DNA of 64,000 bases from Desnuesiella massiliensis (GCF_001403615.1 NZ_LN879452.1:124001-188000), one strand, 5' to 3'. Numbered from the stretch's first letter, positions 1 to 9,535 are shown. Numbers and translations: made by a program. Notes: generated by a model from the sequence alone, not told the origin.

Positions 1-498
1 GTCCTCTATAGCTCTTAATAAGGTTATAGGAGTTTCTTGTCCAGTTTCGAATAAGAAGTACTGATCTTGGCTCTTTAATTTCTGACATATATATTTAAGA
101 GAGCTTATAACTCCAGCATAGTTAGGATCATAAGGATTTTCAGGAATAAAGCCTGCATGAGTTATTACATCCTTAACATTTATTTTTTTTGCAAAGTCTG
201 CACCTTCTAATATTCTTTCGGTTCTTGCAAATCTATAGGTTTCTGGAACTATGCCAAGAGTAAGTTGTCCCTCGTAGAAATTCCAAACAGCAGGCTGCTG
301 CCAACCAGCCCATAGAGCTGTTATTTCTATGCCATATTCCTTAGAAGCTTCTACTACTTTTTCAGCATTTTCATCGGTAAACATGGTATGATCCCAGCAA
401 ATCAATTGGCAGGTTTCAAAACCATTATGTTTTAGCTTTTTAAATTCTTCTTTTATATCTACACCTTGTTTAAATATAACGATTACACCAAGTTTCAT
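1..498 (-). CDS. Sugar phosphate isomerase/epimerase family protein (TIM barrel), 3' end outside window
   Basis: The reverse strand is open from the ATG at 498 to the window edge (166 codons), with AAGGAGG upstream of the start. The N-terminus (MKLGVIVIFKQGVD) and the blocks CQLICWDHTMFT, ITALWAGWQQP, DVITHAGFIPENP and FLFETGQETP fit the xylose-isomerase-like TIM-barrel fold of sugar phosphate isomerases/epimerases, in which acidic and His residues on strand ends bind a divalent metal. These are cytoplasmic enzymes of sugar, inositol or hexuronate catabolism. The gene is divergent from an AraC regulator at 688 and sits about 5 kb from decayed GH88/CBM9 sequences, so a role in sugar-acid catabolism is plausible but inferred. 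The substrate cannot be assigned and the C-terminus is missing. Confidence 0.75.
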   Translation of the reverse strand, partial: MKLGVIVIFKQGVDIKEEFKKLKHNGFETCQLICWDHTMFTDENAEKVVEASKEYGIEITALWAGWQQPAVWNFYEGQLTLGIVPETYRFARTERILEGADFAKKINVKDVITHAGFIPENPYDPNYAGVISSLKYICQKLKSQDQYFLFETGQETPITLLRAIED

Positions 499-687
499 AA
501 AAGAATACCTCCTTTTTAAAAATAGATTTTACATAGAGAAAGGGTTTAGTTATAAGAAATTTTAATAGAGTTTTCTAAATCTTTAATTTTATTTTATAAT
601 GTAAAGTAGAGAATATATTTAGAGCTAAGGTCAAAATATTTGCACTTTTGGACATATTTATTTTTTATATATAAATAGGAGGGTAAA

Positions 688-1572
688 ATGTATTATAAAA
701 CTCCAATCACAAGAGTTATAGACATTGATAAAATAGTTACTATTCACTATTATGAGCTAGCCAGTAATTATGTGTATAAAGGAGAAAAGCATGATTTTTG
801 GGAGATCCTATATGTAGACAAGGGTGAAGTTGAAATAATGGCTGATATGAATGGATATAAGCTTCAGCAAGGAGATGTAGTATTCCACAAGCCTAACGAG
901 TTTCACAGTGTATGGGCTAATGGATTTATTGCTCCTAATATAGTTATAGTAAGCTTTGAATGCAATTCTGAAGCTATGAAATTTTTTGAAGGTAAAATAT
1001 TGAAATTAGGCACCTACGGCAGAAATCTTATGGCAGAAATAATAAAGGAAGGTAAAGATGCTTTTCTTAATATGATGGATCCAATGCATGTTAAATTAGA
1101 AAAAAATGTGCAAAGTAATTTTGGAGCAGAGCAAATGGTAGAGCTATACCTAGAGATGCTTTTAATAGGCCTTATAAGGGAAAAAGGGGAAATATCTAAT
1201 AATGAGAGACTTTCCACTGCTACCAAGGATAGAATAGAAGAAGATATTGTTAATGACATAATAGAATATATGAAGGACAATTTAAAGGAAAATTACAGCT
1301 TTGAAGATATTTGCTATAAATTTTCAATAGGCAGAACAATGCTAAAGACTATCTTTAAGAAAAAAATAGGCATGGGAGTTATAGCGTATTTTAGAATGCT
1401 AAAAATGGAGGAAGCCAAAAGATTTATAAGAGAAGGAAAGTATAATTTTACTGAGATATCAAATATTCTTGGTTATGAGTCAGTACATTACTTTTCTAGA
1501 GTATTTAAAAAATATACAAATATGTCTCCTACTGAGTATTCTAGTTCTGTTAAATCTAGAGGTTTAATCTAA
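688..1572 (+). CDS. AraC family transcriptional regulator with N-terminal cupin domain
   Basis: 294 aa. Residues about 25-110 look like an AraC-type cupin sensor (HDFWEILYVDKGEVEI, then QQGDVVFHKPNEFHSV). Residues about 185-290 form the double helix-turn-helix of the AraC family, ending in GYESVHYFSRVFKKYTNMSPTEY. ATG 688 follows AGGAGGG at good spacing. It is divergent from the sugar-isomerase-like gene at 498, so the shared 190-bp gap probably holds both promoters and its operator. A decayed paralogue of its DNA-binding end lies at 6880-7054, which suggests a once larger carbohydrate locus. The inducer is unknown; sugars or sugar acids are usual for this architecture. Confidence 0.9.
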   Translation: MYYKTPITRVIDIDKIVTIHYYELASNYVYKGEKHDFWEILYVDKGEVEIMADMNGYKLQQGDVVFHKPNEFHSVWANGFIAPNIVIVSFECNSEAMKFFEGKILKLGTYGRNLMAEIIKEGKDAFLNMMDPMHVKLEKNVQSNFGAEQMVELYLEMLLIGLIREKGEISNNERLSTATKDRIEEDIVNDIIEYMKDNLKENYSFEDICYKFSIGRTMLKTIFKKKIGMGVIAYFRMLKMEEAKRFIREGKYNFTEISNILGYESVHYFSRVFKKYTNMSPTEYSSSVKSRGLI

Positions 1573-1767
1573 CAAGTATTATTCTTAATTTATTTCAATT
1601 TTTTGATTTTTCTATATATTTAATTTTATATAAATGTTATAATAAATTTAACATAAAAATACAAAAATCTAATAAATATGACTTAAAGTAAATTAATTCA
1701 ACATCATAAAGGGATAAATATATTGAAAATTTAAGAACACCTTGGTTATATGGAGGGGTATGGAGTT

Positions 1768-3570
1768 ATGATTAATATGCAAGAAAAAAACTATATAGAC
1801 CCCAATATAATAAGAGAGATATTCTCTAGCATGGATGTAGGTATAGCTATATATAGTACAGAAGATGGAGAAAGCTTTACTGTGGACTTTTTTAATGAAG
1901 CAGCAAGGGATATAACTAAGTTAAAAGAAGAAGAGTATATTGGTAGAAATATACTAGACATTTTTTCTTCTTTAGAGCATAGTGATTTTTTAAAGGTGCT
2001 AAAATGGGTTTATAATACAGGTAAAAGTTATAGGCTTCCAAACTCTTATTATAAAGATGAAAGAATAGCGCTTTGGAAGGCAAACTACATATTTAGATTA
2101 TCCTGTCTAAAGGTAGTATCTATATTTTATGATGTTACAGCTAATGTAGAGCTTCATAAACAAATCGATCAATATAGGTATAAAAATCTTTTTGAGAACG
2201 CCCAAGAACTAGTTTACACCAGGGATCTGCAAGGCAGAATTCTCTCTATAAATAGAGCCTGCGAAAAAATATTAAAGTATAAGCCTAAAGAATTATTAGG
2301 TAAAGATATTAGAGATATAGTAAATGCAGAGGATTATAATCTATTAGATATAAGCCATGAGTTAAAACTAAGTGATAAAAATTTTATATCAAATCTAGAA
2401 GCTAGATTTATTGATTCAGAAGGAAAAGAAAAGATACTAGAGTTAAGTAGATGTATATTATATAAAAATCATAGTCCCTATGAAATTCAAGTGATAGCAA
2501 GAGATATAACGGAGAGAAAAGAGGAAGAGGAAAAGATAAAATATTTGAGTTATCATGATAAGCTCACAGGTTTATATAACAGAACCTTCTATGAAGAGAA
2601 ACTAAGATTATTTAATAACAAAAAAGTGTATCCTATTAGCGTTATAATGGGGGACGTAAATAGCTTAAAGCTAGTGAATGATGCTTTTGGGCATAATGAG
2701 GGAGATAAGCTTTTGATAGAAGTAGGAAATATATTAAAAAATAGCTGTTTAAGTACCTCGGTAGTGGCAAGGATAGCTGGAGATGAGTTTATTATAATAA
2801 CTCCTCTTATCACAGAAGAAGAAACAGTTAATATAATAAATACAATAAAGATTTACTGTGAAAAAAGCAGTTTAAATCCTATAAAGCCTAGTATAGCCTT
2901 AGGGTATGCCTTGAAGGAAAAGGAAGAGGAAGACATAGATGAGGTGTTAAAGGAAGCAGAAAGCAGAATGTATAGGAATAAACTTACAGAGAGCAAAAGC
3001 TTAAGAAGTGCCATCATATCTTCTTTACAAAAGACTTTATATGAAAGTACCTCGGAAACCTCTGAACATTGTGAAAGGATAAAGACTATATGCGTAGAAT
3101 TCGGTAAGTACATAGGGATCTCCAGCGCAGATATAGACAAGCTTATACTGCTTTCTTTACTACATGATATAGGTAAAATTACCATACCTAAAACAGTACT
3201 TCAAAAGAGAGGCCCTTTAACAGAGGAAGAGTGGGATGCGGTAAAAAGACATTGCCAGATAGGTTACAATATTGCAAATTCATCACCAGAGCTTACAGTA
3301 ATAGCGGAATACATACTATATCACCATGAGAGGTGGGATGGAGGGGGGTATCCTAGAGGGTTAAAGGGAGAAGACATACCTTTTTTATCTAGGATTATTT
3401 GTATAGTTGATGCCTATGATGTGATGCTCCATGAAAGTCATTATAAAAGTCTTGTAACGCAGAAGGAGGCTTTAGAAGAACTACATAGATGCGCAGGCAG
3501 CCAATTCGATCCTTGCTTAGTAAGTAAATTTATTTCAATGATAACAAACAACTATAACGAAAAGATGTAA
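1768..3570 (+). CDS. PAS-PAS-GGDEF-HD-GYP c-di-GMP turnover protein
   Basis: About 600 aa. Two PAS-like sensor domains (residues ~10-125 and ~135-255) are followed by a GGDEF diguanylate cyclase domain (~262-400; signature AGDEF near 336, first Gly replaced by Ala) and an HD-GYP phosphodiesterase domain (~420-600; HDIGK near 465, HHERWDGGGYP near 518). It may both make and degrade c-di-GMP. The A-for-G change is tolerated in some active cyclases, so cyclase activity is uncertain, while the HD-GYP residues look intact. No membrane segments are evident, so it should be cytosolic. I chose ATG 1768 over 1750 because GGAGGGG at 1752-1758 lies nine bases before it and overlaps the upstream ATG. Confidence 0.9.
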   Translation: MINMQEKNYIDPNIIREIFSSMDVGIAIYSTEDGESFTVDFFNEAARDITKLKEEEYIGRNILDIFSSLEHSDFLKVLKWVYNTGKSYRLPNSYYKDERIALWKANYIFRLSCLKVVSIFYDVTANVELHKQIDQYRYKNLFENAQELVYTRDLQGRILSINRACEKILKYKPKELLGKDIRDIVNAEDYNLLDISHELKLSDKNFISNLEARFIDSEGKEKILELSRCILYKNHSPYEIQVIARDITERKEEEEKIKYLSYHDKLTGLYNRTFYEEKLRLFNNKKVYPISVIMGDVNSLKLVNDAFGHNEGDKLLIEVGNILKNSCLSTSVVARIAGDEFIIITPLITEEETVNIINTIKIYCEKSSLNPIKPSIALGYALKEKEEEDIDEVLKEAESRMYRNKLTESKSLRSAIISSLQKTLYESTSETSEHCERIKTICVEFGKYIGISSADIDKLILLSLLHDIGKITIPKTVLQKRGPLTEEEWDAVKRHCQIGYNIANSSPELTVIAEYILYHHERWDGGGYPRGLKGEDIPFLSRIICIVDAYDVMLHESHYKSLVTQKEALEELHRCAGSQFDPCLVSKFISMITNNYNEKM

Positions 3571-3595
3571 CCCTTATATGGTTTACATCTTTTTT
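3561..3595 (+). terminator. Rho-independent terminator after the GGDEF/HD-GYP gene
   Basis: A ten-base stem (AAAGATGTAA with TTACATCTTT) begins inside the last codons of the preceding gene and runs into a T-tract. Confidence 0.75.
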
Positions 3596-3645
3596 ATGGG
3601 CTATAATAGAAGCATGTGCTAATATTTTTACTGGGAGGGATATAA

Positions 3646-4740
3646 ATGATTATTAATTATTTAATGCCTACTAAGATTTTATTAGGTAAAAAGGTTATTG
3701 ATACTCATAAAGGATTGTTGAAAAACTATGGTGAGAAAGCTTATATTATAACAGGAAAAAAATCCTCTAAGGCTAATGGCTCCTATAGAGATATGGTTAA
3801 GGCACTAGAGGAACAAAACATAAATTATATAGTCTTTGATGAAATAGAAGAGAATCCTTCTCTAGAAACCATAGAGAGAGCGGCAGAGCTTGGTAAAAGA
3901 GAAAAAGTAGATTTTATAATTGGTATAGGCGGGGGATCTCCCTTAGATGCTTCAAAGGCTATAGGGATCTTTATAAATAATGAAGACATTAATAAAGAGA
4001 ATGTGTTTACTAGCCCTGGGCTAAAGAGTCTGTCAATAATTGCAGTTCCTACTACTTCAGGTACGGGATCAGAGGTAACCCCTTATTCTATAGTTACTGA
4101 TCATAAGGCAAAAACAAAGAAAAACTTGGGACAGATTGTATTTCCTGAGATAGCTTTTCTTGACCCAAGCTATACTGAAAATATGCCTTATAGTGTTACG
4201 GTAAATACTGCGGTAGATGCTTTTTCTCATTTAGCAGAAGGGTATTTGAATGTCAATGCAAGTTTAATTACAGATATGTATGCCGAAAAGGGAATAGAGC
4301 TATTTGGTCAGTGTTTGAAGAGTTTATTAGATAACTCCATAGATTACTCTGTGAGAGAAAAGCTTATGTTAAGCTCTACTTTAGGGGGAATGCTGATAGC
4401 ACAGACTGGCACATCCCTTCCTCATGGTATGGGCTATGCGCTTACCTATTTTAAAGGAGTTCCTCATGGTATGGCCAATGGTATATTATTTGGAGAGTAC
4501 CTAAAAGTATTTAAGAATAAAGATAAGGTAAATAACATATTAAGGCTAATGAACCTTCAATCCTTAGATGAATTACAACATATACTTTCATCATTATTAA
4601 AGCTTAATATAGAAATAGCAGAGGAAGAGATAATAGATTATACTAAATCCATGGTTGAAAATAAAGCAAAGCTAAAAAATCATCCAGAGAACATAGAATT
4701 TGAAGACATATTTAACATATATAAAAATAGTTTACTCTAA
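3646..4740 (+). CDS. Iron-containing alcohol dehydrogenase
   Basis: 364 aa, the usual length of the group III iron-dependent alcohol dehydrogenases, which reduce aldehydes such as butyraldehyde or lactaldehyde with NAD(P)H in the cytoplasm. Visible signatures are GGGSPLDASKA near residue 94 (nucleotide-binding region), PTTSGTGSEVT, and the metal-ligand histidines in DAFSHLAEGY and in LPHGMGYALTYFKGVPHGMANG. ATG 3646 follows GGGAGGG. It is a single-gene unit between terminators on both sides. The substrate is not predictable from sequence alone. Confidence 0.93.
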   Translation: MIINYLMPTKILLGKKVIDTHKGLLKNYGEKAYIITGKKSSKANGSYRDMVKALEEQNINYIVFDEIEENPSLETIERAAELGKREKVDFIIGIGGGSPLDASKAIGIFINNEDINKENVFTSPGLKSLSIIAVPTTSGTGSEVTPYSIVTDHKAKTKKNLGQIVFPEIAFLDPSYTENMPYSVTVNTAVDAFSHLAEGYLNVNASLITDMYAEKGIELFGQCLKSLLDNSIDYSVREKLMLSSTLGGMLIAQTGTSLPHGMGYALTYFKGVPHGMANGILFGEYLKVFKNKDKVNNILRLMNLQSLDELQHILSSLLKLNIEIAEEEIIDYTKSMVENKAKLKNHPENIEFEDIFNIYKNSLL

Positions 4741-4762
4741 TATAGGTAAATTCAAGGTTTTG

Positions 4763-4803
4763 GGTTGCGAATAATAGATTTTGTCGCAACCTTTTATTTT
4801 TAA
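4763..4803 (+). terminator. Rho-independent terminator after the alcohol dehydrogenase
   Basis: Eight-base perfect stem (GGTTGCGA at 4763-4770 with TCGCAACC at 4784-4791) followed by a T-rich tail. Confidence 0.85.
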
Positions 4804-4875
4804 TCCTTTGACAACAGCTATAAATGTGATTTATTATAAAATTTATTAAGAACCGTGTGAGATAGGAGCGGCATT

Positions 4876-5432
4876 ATGAAATCATACAATTGCAAAAAAA
4901 TAAATCATAATATAACTATTGATGGTTTATTAGATAAGGAAGAATGGCAAGGAGTTAAGGCTATTACTTTAATTGAAGTAATGATAGGAAGTAAGGTTAG
5001 ATTAGAGACTGAGGTTAAAGCAATGTATAGTAATGATTATATATATTTTGCCTTTAGATGTGCTGATGATTATATAAAGGCCACAATGACGAAATCTGTT
5101 ATTGGGATTTAATATTTACAGAAGGTACTAAGGATCAAGAAAGAGGTAGTTCTTCCGTAGCCATTGCTGGTTGTGGTATAATAGAGACATTAAAATATAT
5201 GCCACTAACAGATGAATACAGAATGTACTATGAAAATGCAGCTCTTAGTATGTGAAAATCCCTAGCAACTAATTATGTAATCGAAGTAGACAGCAAAGAA
5301 AATGCTGTGTTAAAACATGGTGTTTATGCAAAACCTCAAGGAAATGGTATATATGAAAGTTGCATATGGGGAAACTACTATTATTTCGAAGCTTTAGTAA
5401 GAGCGCTAAAGGATTGGAATTTATATTGGTAA
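4876..5432 (+). pseudogene. Composite remnant: CBM9-like domain fused to GH88 C-terminal end
   Basis: Two remnants run together. An ORF from ATG 4876 encodes about 75 residues resembling the start of a CBM9-like carbohydrate-binding module (DGLLDKEEWQGV, YIYFAFRCADD) and stops at 5112. Reading continues in another frame, and from about 5200 the translation (LKHGVYAKPQGNGIYESC, then IWGNYYYFEALVRAL) matches the C-terminal end of GH88 unsaturated glucuronyl hydrolases. An in-frame TGA near 5253 interrupts it. The catalytic middle of any hydrolase is absent, so deletions plus a frameshift and a stop are needed to explain it. It sits directly before the sulfatase-maturase gene, which supports a lost sulfated-polysaccharide locus. 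The GH88 match is from memory of the family. Confidence 0.65.
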
Positions 5433-5440
5433 CCAATGTA

Positions 5441-5470
5441 AGGGTTGTTGACTTATGTCGGCAGCCCTAT
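5441..5470 (+). terminator. Hairpin behind the GH88 remnant
   Basis: AGGGTTGTTGAC pairs with GTCGGCAGCCCT, with some G-U pairs, around a TTAT loop. The following sequence is AT-rich but not a clean T-run. Confidence 0.5.
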
Positions 5471-5503
5471 TATTTATTTAATAATAGGAAAGAAGGTGAA
5501 TAG

Positions 5504-6625
5504 ATGCCTCCGCTAAGTCTCTTAATAAAACCTGCTTCCAGCAGTTGTAATTTGAAATGTAAGTATTGTTTTTATAACAATATTGCTGAGAATAGAGAAG
5601 TTAAATCTCATGGAATCATGAGTATTAGTACCTTAGAGCAGATTGTGAAAAAAGCTTTGGAGTATGCTGATATTCAGTGCTTATTTGCATTTCAGGGCGG
5701 TGAACCTACCTTATCAGGATTAGAGTTTTATGAGAAGTTAATAGAGTTTCAAAAGAAATATAATAAAAAAAATATAAATATAGTTAATACAATCCAAACC
5801 AATGGCATTGCCATAGATGACAAATGGGGAGAATTCTTGTCCAAAAATAATTTTCTGGTTGGACTTTCCATGGATGGGCATAAGGATGTACATGACAAGA
5901 ATAGAGTCGATTTGAATGGCGAGGGTACTTTTAGCAAGGTTATGAAAACAGTAGAAGTATTTAACAAGTATAAGATAGAATATAACATACTTTATGTGGT
6001 GACCTCAGAAGCTGCTAGACATGGGAAAAAGATATATAGCTTTTTTAAAAAAAATAATTTTAAGTATATTCAATTTATACCTTGCTTAGATCCACTAGAA
6101 GAAGAACCAGAGAATTATGAATACTCACTAAAGCCTCAAATCTACGGACAATTTCTAAAAGACACTTTTGATTTATGGTATAAGGACATTTTAAATAATG
6201 AAATAGTCAGCATACGATACTTTGATAATTTATTGAGAAGGGTCATGGGCTATAGGACTGAGGCTTGTGGTATGAATGGAGTTTGCAGTTGCCAGTTTGT
6301 AATAGAGTCAAATGGAGGAGTATATCCTTGTGACTTTTACGTACTTGATAACTGGTATATGGGAAATATCTTAGAGAGCAATATTGAGGAGCTTAGAAGA
6401 TCTGAAAAAGCTATGGAGTTTATAAGTAACTCAAACTATATTTGGGAGGACTGTAGGCAATGTCAGTGGATTAATCTATGCAGAGGAGGATGCAGAAGAG
6501 AAAGAGAACCCTTTTATCATGGAAAGCCTAGTTTGAATAAATATTGTTCTGCTTATAAGGACTTCTTTATCTATTCAGCTAGAAGGTTTTATTATTTAGC
6601 TAAATATATAAATAACGAAAGATAA
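5504..6625 (+). CDS. Anaerobic sulfatase-maturating enzyme (radical SAM, SPASM)
   Basis: 373 aa, very close in layout to the characterised Clostridium perfringens anSME. The radical-SAM 4Fe-4S motif is Cys15, Cys19, Cys22 (SCNLKCKYC), followed by FAFQGGEPTLSG. The SPASM region carries the further cysteines (ACGMNGVCSCQF, then YPCDFYVLD, CRQCQWINLCRGGCRR, KYCSAYKD) for two auxiliary clusters, and the Asp of YPCDFY corresponds to the catalytic Asp of the known enzyme. It converts an active-site Cys or Ser of a sulfatase to formylglycine without oxygen. No sulfatase gene is in this window, so its client must be elsewhere or lost. ATG follows AGAAGGTG. Confidence 0.93.
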   Translation: MPPLSLLIKPASSSCNLKCKYCFYNNIAENREVKSHGIMSISTLEQIVKKALEYADIQCLFAFQGGEPTLSGLEFYEKLIEFQKKYNKKNINIVNTIQTNGIAIDDKWGEFLSKNNFLVGLSMDGHKDVHDKNRVDLNGEGTFSKVMKTVEVFNKYKIEYNILYVVTSEAARHGKKIYSFFKKNNFKYIQFIPCLDPLEEEPENYEYSLKPQIYGQFLKDTFDLWYKDILNNEIVSIRYFDNLLRRVMGYRTEACGMNGVCSCQFVIESNGGVYPCDFYVLDNWYMGNILESNIEELRRSEKAMEFISNSNYIWEDCRQCQWINLCRGGCRREREPFYHGKPSLNKYCSAYKDFFIYSARRFYYLAKYINNER

Positions 6626-6879
6626 TATAATTTTGTTTTTTGTCCCCATATTTAATAATCTGATATGGAGAAAATACTTATAATAGCATTATTGTCAATG
6701 ATTTTTAGAAATTGTCGCTATTATTTACGATGAAAATTTATTAAATTGTAAACACGAGATGAAATCAAGCGCTAAAATGTAAAAGTTAAAAAATTTAAGG
6801 GAAAAAAAACATGAATAAAAAATTAAGAAGTATTATGACAGGCTAATAAAAAAAGACCATCAGTTATATGGATCGGAGT

Positions 6880-7054
6880 AAATGATAAAGATATACTTGA
6901 AATGTTGTGTAAGAGAAGGTAAGGACAATTTTACAGAAACTACCGAGAAGATTGGCTATAATTCGGTAAATTATTTTTCTAGGGCCTTTAAAAACTGTAC
7001 TAAATGACTCCTTCTGAATACGTTACATCAGTAAAAGCTATGGCAGAGATGTAA
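6880..7054 (+). pseudogene. AraC-type regulator remnant (C-terminal HTH)
   Basis: Translation gives a NFTETTEKIGYNSVNYFSRA stretch followed by FKNCTK, then, after a one-base frameshift near 7002, MTPSEYVTSVKA. This is the last helix-turn-helix of an AraC protein and is similar to the end of the intact regulator at 688. The rest of the gene is missing. Confidence 0.75.
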
Positions 7055-7056
7055 TA

Positions 7057-7098
7057 AAAATTAGCTTGTCTTGTTATTAAGACAAGCTAATTTTTATT
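7057..7098 (+). terminator. Strong stem-loop terminator
   Basis: A 16-base perfect stem (7057-7072 with 7079-7094, AAAATTAGCTTGTCTT and its complement) around a six-base loop. Its T/A-rich ends could make it work in both directions. Confidence 0.8.
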
Positions 7099-7174
7099 AA
7101 ATTTGATATAATTATAACATACTATATTTCGACAAAAAGTTAACAATAAGTATTTTATTTAAAAGGAGATTTCT

Positions 7175-8746
7175 ATGAAGCTGCAAAAGAAGATAACTCT
7201 TTTAATTATAGCTATATTACTATTTACTCTAAGCATAGCGGTATGGTTTTCTGTGAAAAAAATGAAAGAGCTTATAAAAGATCAGATGGGGAAAAATGCT
7301 ATGGATATAGCTACGTCTGTAGCATCAATGAAAGAAGTACAAGATAATCTATTACTACCTAACGGCAGCACTACCATACAATATTTAATTGAAAAAATAA
7401 GATTAAAGACTAGGGTTCAGTTCATCACTGTTATGGATATGAATGCTATAAGATATTCTCATCCTATACCAGATAATGTGGGGAAAAAGTTTAGTGGAGG
7501 TGATGAGGACCGGGTATTAACTACGGGGGAATCCTATATTACAGAAGGAATTGGAACCTTAGGTAAGTCCTTAAGAGCCTTTACACCTATCTATAAGGAT
7601 GGAGAGCAGATTGGGGCAGTGTGCGTTGGTATATTGACTGGATGGATATCTCAAGAATTCAAAAATCTTCTATATGATTTTTTGCCTTATATTCTATTGG
7701 CTATGGTTATAGGCGTCACAGGAGCTGCCCTTTTATCTTTAAACATAAAAAAGACAATTTTAGGATTAGAACCTAAAGAAATTGCTTGGATGGTAATGGA
7801 AAAGCAAGCTATAATAGAGAGCATGAATGAAGGCTTAATTGCCATTAATAGAGAGGGTAAAATAACCTTGTTAAATAAGGCGGGAAGAGATATTTTAGGG
7901 CTTAAAGGAGATTATGTGGGGAAAAACATATTAAGTGAAAAGTATTCTAGTAAATTTGTAGAGGTATTAAATACTAAAAAGCCCATATATAATGTTGAAG
8001 AAAAATTAAAAGCACAGATAACCATCATGAGCAACTATTGCCCCTTAATCGATGAAAGGGGAGAACTCATGGGGGTTTTAGCTAGCTTTCAAGATTTAAC
8101 AAAGGTAAAACAAATGGCAGAGGAGCTTACAGGCATAAAGCAAATGACCTGGGACTTAAGAGCGCAGAATCATGAATTTATGAATAAGCTTCACACTATT
8201 TCGGGATTAATACAGCTTGAAAAGTATGATAAAGCTTTGGATTTTATATATGACACCACTAAAGTGAGAAATGATATTTTAGATATTTTAACTCATAGGA
8301 TAAAGGATGTAACCTTAAGCGCTCTTATATTAGCTAAATACAATAAGGCTTCAGAAGCTAGGATAGATTTCAAAATTCATGAGGGCTGCAGCGTTAGATC
8401 ACTACCTAGAGATATAAGAGAAGATGAGCTTTGCTGTGTGGTGGGAAATTTAATAGAAAATTCTATAGATGCAGTAATAGGGAAAGCAGGGGGGTTTATA
8501 AAAATCAAAGTGCTGCAAAGAATGAATGAGTTTTTAATAGAAGTCACTAATAATGGCGAAGCTATACCTAAGGAACTTGGTGATTCCATTTACGAAAAGG
8601 GTATTAGCACAAAAGAAGGAGAAAGAGGCTACGGTTTATATAATGTAAAGCAAATTTTGAATTCTGTTAATGGAACCATAAGTTATATTACGGGAGAAGA
8701 AACTATTTGGTCAGTAAAAATACCTATGAATGAGGTGGAAGTATGA
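7175..8746 (+). CDS. Sensor histidine kinase of the CitA/DcuS/DctS family
   Basis: 523 aa. Transmembrane helix ~7-25, extracytoplasmic PAS/Cache sensor ~30-165 (RVQFITVMDMNAIRYSHPIP and a GIGTLGKSLRAFTPIYK region as in citrate/dicarboxylate sensors), second helix ~168-190, cytoplasmic PAS ~205-310, then a SpoOB-type dimerisation helix with the phospho-acceptor His in RAQNHEFMNKLH, and a HATPase_c domain (NLIENSIDA, GYGLYNVKQI). This family senses external C4-dicarboxylates or citrate. It overlaps the response regulator by four bases (ATGA), so the two are co-translated. Position before the flavin reductase operon suggests the ligand is that reductase's electron acceptor, such as fumarate or a related acid (inference). 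Confidence 0.92.
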   Translation: MKLQKKITLLIIAILLFTLSIAVWFSVKKMKELIKDQMGKNAMDIATSVASMKEVQDNLLLPNGSTTIQYLIEKIRLKTRVQFITVMDMNAIRYSHPIPDNVGKKFSGGDEDRVLTTGESYITEGIGTLGKSLRAFTPIYKDGEQIGAVCVGILTGWISQEFKNLLYDFLPYILLAMVIGVTGAALLSLNIKKTILGLEPKEIAWMVMEKQAIIESMNEGLIAINREGKITLLNKAGRDILGLKGDYVGKNILSEKYSSKFVEVLNTKKPIYNVEEKLKAQITIMSNYCPLIDERGELMGVLASFQDLTKVKQMAEELTGIKQMTWDLRAQNHEFMNKLHTISGLIQLEKYDKALDFIYDTTKVRNDILDILTHRIKDVTLSALILAKYNKASEARIDFKIHEGCSVRSLPRDIREDELCCVVGNLIENSIDAVIGKAGGFIKIKVLQRMNEFLIEVTNNGEAIPKELGDSIYEKGISTKEGERGYGLYNVKQILNSVNGTISYITGEETIWSVKIPMNEVEV

Positions 8747-9426
8747 TAAGAGTTATGATAGTTGAAGATGACCCTATGGTTAGAGACATAAATTCAATGT
8801 TTTTAGATAAGCTTGAGGGGTTTAAACTGCTGGCCTCCACAGGAGATATTGGGGAAGCAAAAGAAATAATCATTAAAGATATGCCTCAGCTTATTCTTTT
8901 AGATATATTTTTGCCAAAAGGAAATGGTATTGAGCTCTTAAAGTGGCTTAGGAGAGAGGAAATAAAATGTGATGTTATATTAATAACGGCGGACAGAAGC
9001 ATAGAAGCGGTGGAGGAGGCTTTTAGGTATGGGGCTATAGACTATTTAGTCAAACCTTTTACCTTTCAAAGGTTTAAAGAGGCTTTAAATCAATACAAAT
9101 GCAGATTAGAAGGCATGAATACCATGAAGAGCGTTCAGCAGAAAGAGATAGACAGATTCATATTAAACTCTAATGAAAGTTTAAAAGAAGAAGAGGAGAT
9201 GGAGCTTTCCAAGGGGCTAAACCAGCATACCTATGTTCAAGTATGGGAGCATATAGGCAGCGTTGAGGGGAATTTTACAGCAGATCAAATAGCAGAAGAT
9301 ATAGGATTAGCTAGAGTTACAGTGAGAAGATATTTAGAGTTTATGTTAAAGGAGGATAAATTAACTATTGAGTTTGAATATGGTAGGGTGGGAAGACCCT
9401 GTCATATGTATAAAAAGAAAAAATAA
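8743..9426 (+). CDS. Response regulator of the CitB/DcuR/DctR family
   Basis: 227 aa. Receiver domain ~1-120 with the acidic pocket E8-D9-D10, phospho-acceptor Asp54 (LILLDIFLP), Thr in LITAD and Lys in VKPFTF. C-terminal winged helix (~170-225, FTADQIAEDIGLARVTVRRYLEFM) is typical of DcuR/CitB regulators. It partners the kinase immediately upstream. Its likely target is the next promoter region, where three AAGACC copies and inverted repeats lie. Confidence 0.92.
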   Translation: MIRVMIVEDDPMVRDINSMFLDKLEGFKLLASTGDIGEAKEIIIKDMPQLILLDIFLPKGNGIELLKWLRREEIKCDVILITADRSIEAVEEAFRYGAIDYLVKPFTFQRFKEALNQYKCRLEGMNTMKSVQQKEIDRFILNSNESLKEEEEMELSKGLNQHTYVQVWEHIGSVEGNFTADQIAEDIGLARVTVRRYLEFMLKEDKLTIEFEYGRVGRPCHMYKKKK

Positions 9427-9527
9427 GACCAAAAAGACCAAAAAGAATAATAAGACCTAATTATTGATTGTTTGTTATTTAACAAATATACTCAAATTGT
9501 TATTATTGATAAACAATTTGAGGGGGA
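9425..9527 (+). promoter_or_regulatory. Control region of the flavin reductase operon: direct repeats and RBS-proximal hairpin
   Basis: Three AAGACC copies (9425-9430, 9434-9439, 9452-9457) are candidate sites for the response regulator just upstream. Further on, TTTGTT/AACAAA forms a short inverted repeat, and CTCAAATTGTT (9491-9501) is perfectly complementary to AACAATTTGAG (9512-9522). This 11-bp stem ends on the ribosome-binding site GAGGGGG of the next gene, so it could also act on translation. I see no clear T-tract, so it is not a simple terminator. Confidence 0.5.
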
Positions 9528-9535
9528 AACAGTAA

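Larger units (their letters stand above)
6626..7174. other. Intergenic stretch with decayed sequence
   Basis: About 550 bp without an intact gene. Its second half carries the AraC remnant and terminator listed separately. The first half (6626-6870) shows no ORF or structure I can support. Confidence 0.6.

Noticed and set aside
9425..9457. AAGACC repeats as a CRISPR or phase-variable tract
   Set aside because: Only three short copies at irregular spacing in a promoter; better read as regulator sites.
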